From assembly GCF_029392095.1 (NCBI RefSeq), contig NZ_CP113930.1, positions 1,302,001-1,366,000 of the forward strand: 64,000 nucleotides of DNA, in the 5' to 3' direction. Positions 8,859-16,357 of this stretch are shown here, in pieces. The notes under the pieces are model-generated. The model ran no database searches. It had not been told where the DNA came from and saw nothing but the letters and a program-made list of their open reading frames with translations. The DNA is from Lactobacillus sp. ESL0700 (lineage in GTDB: Bacteria; Bacillota; Bacilli; Lactobacillales; Lactobacillaceae). A program made the translations under genes and the position numbers. Numbering within the stretch: the stretch's first letter is position 1; every line of letters begins with the position of its first letter.

Positions 8859-10256
8859 TTATGCTTGTTTATTTTCCAATTTATTTAATAGTGCCATTGC
8901 AAGAGGTAACAGCAAAAAGCCTACAACCATCATGGCAATTGCGTACCAATTAATGCCAACAACTTGGCCGTTGACGATTACGCCAAACTGGACTTTCCAG
9001 TTGTATTCAACTAATAAAAAGACAACGAGCAAGATTGAAATAATAGGGATAATAATATCTGTCCAAACGTTTTTAGGAGCATTTAGGACCTGTTCCTTGT
9101 TAGTTCCCCGGTAAAAACGCATAACAGAAAGTGGAACCACAATAAATTCGACGAAACTGACCATTGCAGTCAGTGTAATCAGATTTGTCATGTTAAATTG
9201 AAAAGCCATTGGAATTAAAATAACTAAAATTATTGAAATGAAGTAACTTCTGATCGGAAAATTGTTTGCTGTTCTTTTGGTTAATTTTTTAGATAACTGC
9301 CCTTCTTTAGCCATTGCTTCTAAAACTCGCGGAATACTGAAACTTTCAGCAATATTAACACCTAGCATTGAAATTAGAGCACCAATTAGGATTAGGTCAC
9401 GAAGAATTTCGTTCTTGAAAATTGCACTAATTGCGACAACTTGCTTGGTTGTCATTAAAGCCTGTGGAGCTAGTTTTAGGGCAACTGCGATAATCCCCAT
9501 GTAGATGAAAGCAATGATAAAAATCGACAGTGGAATTGCGCGCGGCAAGTTCTTTTCCGGATGCTCCATATCTTCTGCACCAGAAGCCACTGACTCAAAG
9601 CCCATGAAAGAATAAAAAGCAGAAACCACAGCCATTGCAAGACCGCTAGTAGTTAATGTGGGAACGATCTTATGACCGTTTTGTGTAATTTGGTCAACTT
9701 CTGCAAGGTGATGAGTTGCTCCAGTGGTCAGCATCAAAGCGACTGCAGCTATAATAATTAAAATAAGTGCTGCAAGCTTACCAATGGTTGCCATATTCAT
9801 AACGTATTTGACAACTTTTTGACCGAAAAGATTAATTATAGTAATCAAAACGACCAAGAGTAATAGTCCAATGGTTAATGACATATTATTATTGGGATTG
9901 CCACCAAAGATGGAAATGGTCGATTTGACAACGCCAGTTGCCATTACTGACCAAGTAACACTGGCGGCAAAGTAGCGCAGAATACCCATGTAAAAGCCTA
10001 ACTTGTCGCCAAAAGCCGCCTTCGAATATGCATATGAAGCACCAGACTTAATAACATATTTAGCAGCTGATGCTGATGAAATCCCAAAGGCAGCTGCACA
10101 AATAGCGGCAATTAAGTAAACCCATAACGACATGCTTCCAGCTTGATTGACAACACTAGCTGGTGTTAAGAAAATCCCCGAGCCAATTGTGGTATTAATT
10201 GCCAAAAAGACAATAGACCAAAAGTCCAATTTATCTCCAATATTTTTGTTTTTCAT
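8859..10256 (-). CDS. APC-superfamily amino-acid permease
   Basis: 465 residues with about 12 hydrophobic segments. The first helix contains NTTIGSGIFLTPASVV, the G-S-G-I-F substrate motif of the amino acid-polyamine-organocation superfamily, and the sixth-helix region FYSFMGFESVASGAEDMEHPEKNLP is typical. It is a secondary transporter in the cytoplasmic membrane. GAGGAAAC supports the ATG. It is the first full gene of a two-gene operon with the ASST-family gene, 34 bases after a leader terminator. The Tyr codons of the leader peptide suggest tyrosine or a related aromatic compound as substrate; the protein sequence alone does not show this. Confidence 0.92.
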   Translation of the reverse strand: MKNKNIGDKLDFWSIVFLAINTTIGSGIFLTPASVVNQAGSMSLWVYLIAAICAAAFGISSASAAKYVIKSGASYAYSKAAFGDKLGFYMGILRYFAASVTWSVMATGVVKSTISIFGGNPNNNMSLTIGLLLLVVLITIINLFGQKVVKYVMNMATIGKLAALILIIIAAVALMLTTGATHHLAEVDQITQNGHKIVPTLTTSGLAMAVVSAFYSFMGFESVASGAEDMEHPEKNLPRAIPLSIFIIAFIYMGIIAVALKLAPQALMTTKQVVAISAIFKNEILRDLILIGALISMLGVNIAESFSIPRVLEAMAKEGQLSKKLTKRTANNFPIRSYFISIILVILIPMAFQFNMTNLITLTAMVSFVEFIVVPLSVMRFYRGTNKEQVLNAPKNVWTDIIIPIISILLVVFLLVEYNWKVQFGVIVNGQVVGINWYAIAMMVVGFLLLPLAMALLNKLENKQA

Positions 10257-10280
10257 TGATGTTTCCTCTTAATTTGATAA

Positions 10281-10320
10281 TAAAAAAATGAGCATGTTAG
10301 ATTAAAAACCTAACATGCCC
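10281..10320 (-). terminator. Attenuator terminator of the permease/ASST operon
   Basis: In the minus-strand RNA, GGGCATGTTAG (10320-10310) pairs with CTAACATGCTC (10300-10290), eleven pairs including one G-U, loop of nine, followed by a run of seven U (10288-10282). It lies between the leader peptide and the permease start. Its 5' arm and loop can instead pair with 10367-10381. Confidence 0.9.
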
Positions 10321-10443
10321 ACTTTGGCACTTGATATTTAGAACATAATCATGCTAATGCTCACTTGCTAGGTAATTAATCTAGCAGGTTACAATATGCG
10401 AGCTAGACACGGCTTTATTTTGTCCGTATCTAATACAACGGAC
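10290..10443 (-). promoter_or_regulatory. Relay of alternative RNA hairpins (translation-dependent attenuator)
   Basis: Six possible pairings, each sharing bases with the next. H1: 10438-10443 with 10422-10427 (GTCCGT/ACGGAC). H2: 10424-10430 with 10406-10412 (GATACGG/CCGTGTC). H3: 10402-10407 with 10380-10385 (TCTAGC/GCTAGA). H4: 10381-10386 with 10366-10371 (TGCTAG/CTAGCA). H5: 10367-10381 with 10300-10314 (GATTAATTACCTAGC with GTTAGGTTTTTAATC, 13 of 15 paired). H6: the terminator. Forming H1 favours H3 and H5 and so blocks the terminator; blocking H1 favours H2, H4 and H6. A ribosome at the leader stop would cover the 5' arm of H1. Pairings are seen; the switching is inferred. Confidence 0.75.
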
Positions 10444-10448
10444 GTTAT

Positions 10449-10514
10449 TTAACCATAATAGGTATAAAAAACGCCTGCATAATATCGCTGAATTGCTTGT
10501 AGTGATTGTTGCAT
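10449..10514 (-). CDS. Tyr-rich leader peptide (21 residues)
   Basis: An ATG at 10514 with GAAAGGAC seven bases upstream opens a 21-codon frame ending TAA at 10449. The peptide is MQQSLQAIQR followed by YYAGVFYTYYG: five Tyr codons and one Phe in the last eleven residues. Size, position between promoter and terminator, codon bias at the C-terminal end and the hairpins that start six bases after the stop all fit a ribosome-stalling leader like those of classical amino-acid attenuators. No homologue was recalled. It probably has no function as a protein; translation itself is the sensor. Confidence 0.82.
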   Translation of the reverse strand: MQQSLQAIQRYYAGVFYTYYG

Positions 10515-10545
10515 GAGATTAGTCCTTTCTTAAATGATAGTGTTT

Positions 10546-10574
10546 ATTAAAACATAAAAGTTCAATGTATACAA
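10546..10574 (-). promoter_or_regulatory. Candidate promoter of the leader-permease-ASST operon
   Basis: TTGTAT (10569-10574), 17-base spacer, TTTAAT (10546-10551) on the minus strand, about 30 bases before the leader peptide start. The -10 matches five of six positions. The region is A/T rich, so other choices exist. Confidence 0.5.
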
Positions 10575-10617
10575 TAGTATAATTGCAAAAATATTAAATT
10601 AAAATTAATTAATGGTA

Positions 10618-12189
10618 TTACTTACTTTCAGATTCTGCACGCTTGCGCAGCTTAGCAGCCTGCTGCTTAGTTAGCGCTGGAAAGACAATCTTGAACTGAC
10701 TGCCTTGCCCCTCAACAGAATCAACGCTAATCTGGCCGTGATAGCTGTTAACCAATTTTTGTGCAATCGACAAGCCAAGGCCATTACCGCCCTTTTCACG
10801 TGTACGAGCCTTATCAACGCGATAAAAGCGATTAAAAATCTTGTCCTGATCGACCTTAGAAATTCCTTCACCAAAGTCTTGGACAATAATATTGACTTCA
10901 TCTTGTAAAAGGCCAGCTGAGACATTCATTTGCTTACGGTCGGTTGAATATTTAATACCATTATCGATCAAAATTACGAGTAATTGCTCTAGGTGGCCCT
11001 GATAAATCTGGACTTCCGTGTCTTGCGGCAAATCATCCATGTCAAGACTAATCTTAAAATCTTGATGAACCAGCGACATGTCGCTAACCACGCGCTTTAA
11101 AACCTCTGAGATCTTAGTCACGGCATTCGGATACTGAACATTAATCTGCTCGGCACGCGTCAAATCGAGCATTTCTTGAATCAAATGCTGCATCCGTTTT
11201 GCTTCTTGCAGTGATGCATTAATTGATTCATCCAAGATTTCAGGATCATCCTTGCCCCACCGCTGAAGCATATTTAAATGGCCTTCAATTACCGCCACGG
11301 GAGTACGCAACTCGTGCGAAACATCCCCGACAAACTCTTTCTGCTGGTCAATATAGCGCTGCATTCGGTCCAGCATTTGGTTAAAAGATACCGCCAACTC
11401 TTGTAATTCGTCATTGCGATGAAAGTCAGCAATCCGCGCCGTGCTATTAGGATCATCGTTAACCTCACGCGCCACCTTCGACATTTCCTTAATTGGCTTG
11501 ACAATGTCTTGCACAATAATAAAGGCAATCAACGTAAACAATACAATTGCAATGATCGATATGCGCACCATCCACTTAAGCAAGTTTTTCATCAGACCGT
11601 TGTAATACGTCATGCGGTTAACAACCACAATGTAGCCGGTCAATTTGCCAGTCCTGATTGAACGGACTTTTTGGTACGTAATTAATTCCTGACGATTGTC
11701 TTGAAAAGTCTGTTCCTGCTTGTATTCACCCTTAAAGGGTTTAAACGCCGGAATTTCATTTTCGCTACCATTATCAAAGACATCTTCTTGCTGTAAATTA
11801 TAAACAACTACATTTAAGTCAGGATTGGTCAATGAGGCTAGTAAATTATCATTAAAGGCGCTACTTGCTCTGTCATCGCGACTAATCACAGGATCGCCCT
11901 GCAAAACTTTTTTAGCAGAGGGTGTTAGTGCCGGAACAACATTAGCAATTTGTAATTCACCCGAAATAGAACTGAGATTTTCATTCAGCTGGACGACCAT
12001 TTGGTTAGAAGTTTCCTTCTGCTGACCAATTGATTGCTGACCAACAAACGTGTAAATAACTACTGAAAATACAATAAAGGAGACCATAATCGTCAAACTG
12101 ACGATACTGACCCACCGTACAATTAACGATGAGCGTTTGGTCCCCTTTTTACTTTGTTCGTGCTTTTTAGTTCTTTTCATCATCTTCAT
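10618..12189 (-). CDS. arlS: Sensor histidine kinase of an ArlRS-like two-component system
   Basis: 523 residues: positively charged cytoplasmic start, first membrane segment about 25-47, extracytoplasmic sensor to about 190, second membrane segment (WMVRISIIAIVLFTLIAF), HAMP, HisKA with the phospho-accepting His in GDVSHELRTPV, and HATPase with N box (LLVILIDNGIKYS), DFGEGI and GGNGLGLSIA. It phosphorylates the response regulator encoded upstream, with which it overlaps by more than 10 bases; several near ATGs (12189, 12183, 12180) are possible starts. Similar to Staphylococcus ArlS by layout. The signal sensed is unknown. Confidence 0.9.
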   Translation of the reverse strand: MKMMKRTKKHEQSKKGTKRSSLIVRWVSIVSLTIMVSFIVFSVVIYTFVGQQSIGQQKETSNQMVVQLNENLSSISGELQIANVVPALTPSAKKVLQGDPVISRDDRASSAFNDNLLASLTNPDLNVVVYNLQQEDVFDNGSENEIPAFKPFKGEYKQEQTFQDNRQELITYQKVRSIRTGKLTGYIVVVNRMTYYNGLMKNLLKWMVRISIIAIVLFTLIAFIIVQDIVKPIKEMSKVAREVNDDPNSTARIADFHRNDELQELAVSFNQMLDRMQRYIDQQKEFVGDVSHELRTPVAVIEGHLNMLQRWGKDDPEILDESINASLQEAKRMQHLIQEMLDLTRAEQINVQYPNAVTKISEVLKRVVSDMSLVHQDFKISLDMDDLPQDTEVQIYQGHLEQLLVILIDNGIKYSTDRKQMNVSAGLLQDEVNIIVQDFGEGISKVDQDKIFNRFYRVDKARTREKGGNGLGLSIAQKLVNSYHGQISVDSVEGQGSQFKIVFPALTKQQAAKLRKRAESESK

Positions 12190-12880
12190 CTCTTACCATA
12201 TATCCAGTACCGCGAACGGTCTTGATATAAGATGGTTGGCCGGGAACGTCAATTTTATTGCGAAGGTAACGAACATAAACTTCTACAACATTAGTTTCAA
12301 TGTTTGAACCTGGTCCCCAAATTTTAGAAAGCAATTGATCACGGCTAACAACATTGTTCTTGTTCTTAATCAATGTCATGAGCAAGTTATATTCCCGCTT
12401 CGTCAAGTCGACAGTCTTACCATCGCCGCGACGAACAATCCGGTTAGCCGTTTCAATTGTCATGTCCTTAAACTTAATGACTTTCTTTTCAATGGTGTCG
12501 TCAGAAGCTTCTTTTTCAATTTTAACCCGGCGTAAAACAGCGCGTAACCGAGCAAGTAACTCCTCAATTGCAAATGGCTTAACAATGTAATCGTCGGCAC
12601 CATGGTCAAGACCAGAAACCCGATCAATCACGGAATCACGCGCTGTCATCATAATAATTGGTGTTGTCTTAACTTGACGAACCCGCCGAGCAATTTCTAA
12701 ACCATTTAAGTCTGGCAACATTAAGTCAAGCAAAATCGCATCAAAATCTTCGTTCAATGCAGTTTCTAGTCCCTTACGACCGTTTGCTTCAACAACTGTT
12801 TCATATTTTTCGTGTTTTAATTCTAGCTCGACAAACCGCGCCAAATTCTTTTCATCTTCAATAATTAGTATCTTTGCCAT
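12167..12880 (-). CDS. arlR: OmpR-family response regulator, ArlR-like
   Basis: 237 residues from the ATG at 12880, chosen because AAGGGATGG lies at proper distance (an ATG at 12889 is too close to it). The receiver domain has the acidic pair in IIEDE, the phosphorylated Asp in ILLDLMLPDLNGLEIARR, and the Lys in IVKPFAIEELLARL. The C-terminal winged helix ends VVEVYVRYLRNKID...IKTVRGTGYMV. High similarity to remembered ArlR/OmpR sequences, notably NLARFVELEL. First gene of the regulator-kinase operon; no strong promoter was identified in the A/T-rich 150 bases upstream. Confidence 0.93.
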   Translation of the reverse strand: MAKILIIEDEKNLARFVELELKHEKYETVVEANGRKGLETALNEDFDAILLDLMLPDLNGLEIARRVRQVKTTPIIMMTARDSVIDRVSGLDHGADDYIVKPFAIEELLARLRAVLRRVKIEKEASDDTIEKKVIKFKDMTIETANRIVRRGDGKTVDLTKREYNLLMTLIKNKNNVVSRDQLLSKIWGPGSNIETNVVEVYVRYLRNKIDVPGQPSYIKTVRGTGYMVRDEDDEKN

Positions 12881-13035
12881 TTTATCCATCCCTTTTAAAA
12901 TTATTGTTCACACCAAAAACTAAAATATTTTTAAACTTAATTTAATAACTAAAGGATACTTTAAAAAAGCAAGCAAAACAAGCTTAAGCTTCCAAGTTAC
13001 CTTAACTTTAATTATCTTAAAAATATTTAATTTAT

Positions 13036-13596
13036 TCAATCTTTATCTTGCTGGTTATCCTTTTGGTCTAGCAATTCTTTTAGTTTGGCAAACGCCGGAT
13101 TAACCTGATTCTTTTTGCCTTCGTCAAATTCTGCTTCTGAAATAACAGCCCAGCCATTACCTTCCGGATAAATATCCTGGTCTTCTTCTTCAGGCGTTAA
13201 TATCGTTGTCGGAATATGCAAGAGCAGGTTATCTTCAATTGCTGTTTGCAAATCAATTTGATCATCCTCAACCTGCACAATCGGCGTTTCACTAGCTTCT
13301 AATTCTTCTTTAGAAACTGCATCCTCAGAATAATTTTCACTAAAGCGAAAATCCTCATGATAAGTCACCGGCTCTAAGCTCCGACTTGACGGGACAACTA
13401 GATCAGCTGTGACGTGCAAATCACAAGTAACGTATGGCTCATTATAAAAAGCATCTCCGTCTAAACGAACATTTTCAACTTTGTATAACAGCTTTTGACT
13501 GCGCTCCAAAAATTCTGGTCGCATTGCAACTTCGCGCTCAATGTGCGTCAGCGGTGCCTTGCTGCTTTCTACTTGTGAAAAACTAATCGTAAACAT
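13036..13596 (-). CDS. yceD: YceD-family protein (DUF177)
   Basis: 186 residues with the DUF177 features: a beta-rich N-terminal part, VTCDLHVTADLVVPSSRSLEPV (the C-x-x-x-x-x-A-D-L core), and an acidic C-terminal half with LLLHIPTTILTPEEE. YceD is linked to 23S rRNA accumulation in other bacteria, and its gene usually sits before rpmF (ribosomal protein L32). Here no rpmF follows; the downstream 150 bases hold nothing recognisable before the ArlR-like gene. It starts two bases after the tmcAL stop, so it is likely the last gene of the yqeG-tmcAL operon. Confidence 0.88.
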   Translation of the reverse strand: MFTISFSQVESSKAPLTHIEREVAMRPEFLERSQKLLYKVENVRLDGDAFYNEPYVTCDLHVTADLVVPSSRSLEPVTYHEDFRFSENYSEDAVSKEELEASETPIVQVEDDQIDLQTAIEDNLLLHIPTTILTPEEEDQDIYPEGNGWAVISEAEFDEGKKNQVNPAFAKLKELLDQKDNQQDKD

Positions 13597-13598
13597 CC

Positions 13599-14753
13599 TT
13601 AAACCTCCAATGGTCTGCGACCAAAGTTTTGGTCAACTTGCAAAATTTGCTCAACCAGCCGATCCACGCGCAATTGTAAGTGCATTGAGCCCGAACGCGT
13701 ATTCTTCTGGTCAACCTTTGAAATAACGTTAGCAGTTGTCTCTTTTCTGATTTTCTTCAGATAACGACGGCCTAATTTGCTATAACCAAGCAAGAATAAT
13801 GCCTCGTTGTTGAAACTGTCCAGCATGTCATCTTGGGTCACGTTTAATAAAGTATACAAACTTAATCGGCGCAAGCGTGAATAAGTATAACGCTTAGACT
13901 TGATATAGCGCAAGAATTCCGTAAAATTACGTGCACGGTGAATTTCCTGCTTCATTTTGTATTCAAGTCCCTCACTCATTTGGTAGATTTGCCGTAATTC
14001 TTCAACCGAAGAAGACTCAAGGCGATACTTCAGAAACGGGAACAACAAGTTCCAGTTAGGATAAGCAGACTGTTGATACAATTGTGCTACTTCAGTTTTA
14101 GGCAGCCATTGTTCCAGTTCTGCGCCTGTTTTTTCGTGCAAAATAATATTGCGAATAGCACTAGCACTCTGCACAACACCTTCACGCTGCAGCAAATCAT
14201 CATGGCCAGCGCCAATTCGATTAACTGGATGCAAAGTAAGCGGCGTCCACAAATTATGGTTGGCAACCGCATAAGCTAGTCCCAAAATTGCATTCGGCTG
14301 GTTGACTTCATAGCCCACTTCACGCGCAACCATCTCATTATATTGAGTTGAATAGGTCTGACTATAATCGTTAAAATTCATGTGATTAGGCGGAATTTCA
14401 GCAATCTTGCTGCCAAGATAGGCAAAGTTAAGCGTAGCATCTTCCACACCAAATACTAAATCGCTGACACCTAATTTAGCTAACTGATTAATGCTCCCTA
14501 ATGAAAAAAGGTCCGCAGGCTCAACCGAAGTGGAAAAAGGCATCTCAAAAACAAGGTCAGCGCCACTGTTTAGCGCAGCCTGTGCTCGTGACCACTTATC
14601 CATGATTGCCATTTCACCACGCTGAACATAATTTCCCGACATCAAAACCACGATTGGGTCTTTACTGCCAGCCAGCAGCCTTGCCTGATTTAACAAAAAT
14701 TCGTGGCCACTGTGCAAGGGATTAAATTCGGCAATGATTCCCACTACACTCAT
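13599..14753 (-). CDS. tmcAL: tRNA(Met) cytidine acetate ligase TmcAL (YlbM family)
   Basis: 384 residues. N-terminal nucleotidyltransferase motif [17 protein letters not shown] with HSGH, and a later conserved region [13 protein letters not shown]. In Bacillus the enzyme makes N4-acetylcytidine at the wobble base of elongator tRNA-Met from acetate and ATP. Six bases separate it from rsfS and two from yceD, placing it in a tight operon. Its length is near that of the Bacillus protein (about 415), with shorter tail. Confidence 0.9.
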   Translation of the reverse strand: MSVVGIIAEFNPLHSGHEFLLNQARLLAGSKDPIVVLMSGNYVQRGEMAIMDKWSRAQAALNSGADLVFEMPFSTSVEPADLFSLGSINQLAKLGVSDLVFGVEDATLNFAYLGSKIAEIPPNHMNFNDYSQTYSTQYNEMVAREVGYEVNQPNAILGLAYAVANHNLWTPLTLHPVNRIGAGHDDLLQREGVVQSASAIRNIILHEKTGAELEQWLPKTEVAQLYQQSAYPNWNLLFPFLKYRLESSSVEELRQIYQMSEGLEYKMKQEIHRARNFTEFLRYIKSKRYTYSRLRRLSLYTLLNVTQDDMLDSFNNEALFLLGYSKLGRRYLKKIRKETTANVISKVDQKNTRSGSMHLQLRVDRLVEQILQVDQNFGRRPLEV

Positions 14754-14759
14754 TGTCAG

Positions 14760-15107
14760 CTAGTCTTCCTTTATTTCTAATTGCTTACCTTCTGACCACA
14801 ATTTTTCAACGTTATAAAAATCGCGCGCCTCTTCGGTAAAGACATTGACAACAACGTCGCCCAAGTCAAGCAGCAGCCAGTTAGACTCACTTGACCCTTC
14901 AATGCGATAGTCATAGTAGTCAGCCTGATGTGCTTCATCAACAATTGCATTGGCAATTGCGTGCAGCTGCCGATTAGAACCGGCACTGGTTGCTACGTAA
15001 TAATCAGCTAAGATACTAATTCCTTGCATGTCATAAGCAATAGTATCTTCACCGTGGCGGTCGCTGATGGCTTTTAATACAAAAGTCAAAATTTCTTTAC
15101 TAGTCAA
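14760..15107 (-). CDS. rsfS: Ribosomal silencing factor RsfS
   Basis: 115 residues from a TTG start at 15107, preceded by AAGGAG at correct spacing; an in-frame ATG at 15143 overlaps yqeK and lacks a site. The RsfS fold is clear: SDRHGEDTIAYDMQGIS, ILADYYVATSAGSNRQ, and the C-terminal WLLLDLGDVVVNVFTEEARDFYNVEKLW. It binds L14 of the 50S subunit and prevents subunit joining when nutrients are scarce. Located in the conserved yqeK-rsfS order. Confidence 0.95.
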   Translation of the reverse strand: MTSKEILTFVLKAISDRHGEDTIAYDMQGISILADYYVATSAGSNRQLHAIANAIVDEAHQADYYDYRIEGSSESNWLLLDLGDVVVNVFTEEARDFYNVEKLWSEGKQLEIKED

Positions 15108-15117
15108 ATTTTTCTCC

Positions 15118-15717
15118 TTAATTATTTTTAATACTCCACACATTATATGCTTTAAATGTGCGAGGATAAATCTTATCTCTTTTTTCAGCTAAAAAGCTGA
15201 GGCTATGTGCTAACTGGTAGCCTACACCAGCGTCTAAATTGGCAAATGTTACTTCGCGCGCTTCTTCAACTCCAGGAAAATCGCGGCCGGGCTCAATGAA
15301 ATCAGCCATGAAAACTATTTTATCTAAGGTCGTCATTTCAATATCACCAGTTGTGTGCCGGTCAACAGCCGTTAGAATCTCACTATCGGTAATTTGCAAA
15401 TCACGCTTAATAAAGTACGTGCCAACAATCCCGTGCCAAATTGCGCGATTCCAATTTAAGAGTTCCTGATCAAAGCCCTGCGACTTAATCACTTCTCGAT
15501 ATTCTGCAACTGGAACCTGTTTAGCATAATCATGAACAAAACCAGCTAATGCCGCCTTATCTTCATCATAATGATTAAGCTGGGCCAGTTTTTGCGCGGT
15601 TTGGCTCACGCGCACGCAATGCGCAAACCTAGATGCATCCATGTTGGCTTTTTCTTTAGCAATAATTTCCTTGCTTGATAAAGGTGAATAAGTGTTTGCA
15701 AAAAATAAATCAGTCAT
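15118..15717 (-). CDS. yqeK: HD-domain diadenosine tetraphosphatase, YqeK family
   Basis: 199 residues with HD-domain metal ligands in RFAHCVRVSQTAQKLA, LAGFVHDYAK, IWHGIVGTYF and TVDRHTTGD-type sequence (AVDRHTTGDIEM). YqeK proteins hydrolyse diadenosine tetraphosphate symmetrically into two ADP. The start overlaps the end of nadD by eight bases, indicating coupled translation; rsfS follows eleven bases after the stop. Confidence 0.93.
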   Translation of the reverse strand: MTDLFFANTYSPLSSKEIIAKEKANMDASRFAHCVRVSQTAQKLAQLNHYDEDKAALAGFVHDYAKQVPVAEYREVIKSQGFDQELLNWNRAIWHGIVGTYFIKRDLQITDSEILTAVDRHTTGDIEMTTLDKIVFMADFIEPGRDFPGVEEAREVTFANLDAGVGYQLAHSLSFLAEKRDKIYPRTFKAYNVWSIKNN

Positions 15718-16348
15718 AATAAAGTCCCTTTCGATGAATATAATCGCTTACCGGTTTTGGAACTAAATATCTAATTGAGCCGCCCATTGCAATCGTCTGC
15801 CTAATTGAGCTTGAGCTCAAGTCAATTGCTGGAACATCAACCCAAATAATTGGCAGTTGCGCCTTTTGTTCATAACCCGGACGCCTAATGCCAACTAAGG
15901 TTGCCAATTGAGCCAATTTAAGTGGTTCTTTCCATTCACTTAAATTATTAACCTGATCGCTACCCATAATCAAATAATAATGATTTTGTGGTGCTTTTTC
16001 ATGCAAATAAGTCAGCGTATCAACGGTGTATGAAACACCACCGCGAAACAGTTCAAATAATTTTACATGAAAATGCGGATTATCTTGCGTTGCCAATTCC
16101 AGCATATTCGCCCGGTCTTCTGCAGCTACTGTCGGCTTGTCTTTTAAAGGCGGAATATTTGTTGGAATAAACCAGATTTCATCCAGATGCAGCTTAGTTA
16201 AGACTTGGTCGGCGACGACCAAGTGAGCTAAATGAACGGGATTAAAAGTGCCGCCCATTATCCCAATTTGCAATCCTTGAGACTGCGGAATTTTTTCTTC
16301 CTTAACTTGAACTACCGGCTTTTTTTCAATACTTTTTGCAAACGTCAT
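15710..16348 (-). CDS. nadD: Nicotinate-nucleotide adenylyltransferase
   Basis: 212 residues. Nucleotidyltransferase motifs GIMGGTFNPVHLAHLV (HxxH type) and SSSSIRQTIAMGGS are present, giving the NAD-synthesis enzyme that adenylylates nicotinate mononucleotide. It has an N-terminal extension of about 27 residues (MTFAKSIEKKPVVQVKEEK...) before the catalytic fold; GAGGCGAAG before this ATG supports it as real. In many Firmicutes the small RNA-binding gene yhbY lies between yqeH and nadD; here only nine bases separate them. Confidence 0.94.
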   Translation of the reverse strand: MTFAKSIEKKPVVQVKEEKIPQSQGLQIGIMGGTFNPVHLAHLVVADQVLTKLHLDEIWFIPTNIPPLKDKPTVAAEDRANMLELATQDNPHFHVKLFELFRGGVSYTVDTLTYLHEKAPQNHYYLIMGSDQVNNLSEWKEPLKLAQLATLVGIRRPGYEQKAQLPIIWVDVPAIDLSSSSIRQTIAMGGSIRYLVPKPVSDYIHRKGLYYD

Positions 16349-16357
16349 TCTTCGCCT

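Noticed and set aside
8824..9114. Plus-strand frame over the permease/ASST junction
   Set aside because: No ribosome site, no similarity recalled, and it is antisense to a coherent operon.
10257..10545. T-box riboswitch before the permease
   Set aside because: The leader has no GGTGG-type T-box core and no Stem I motifs; it has instead a translated Tyr-rich frame with alternating hairpins.
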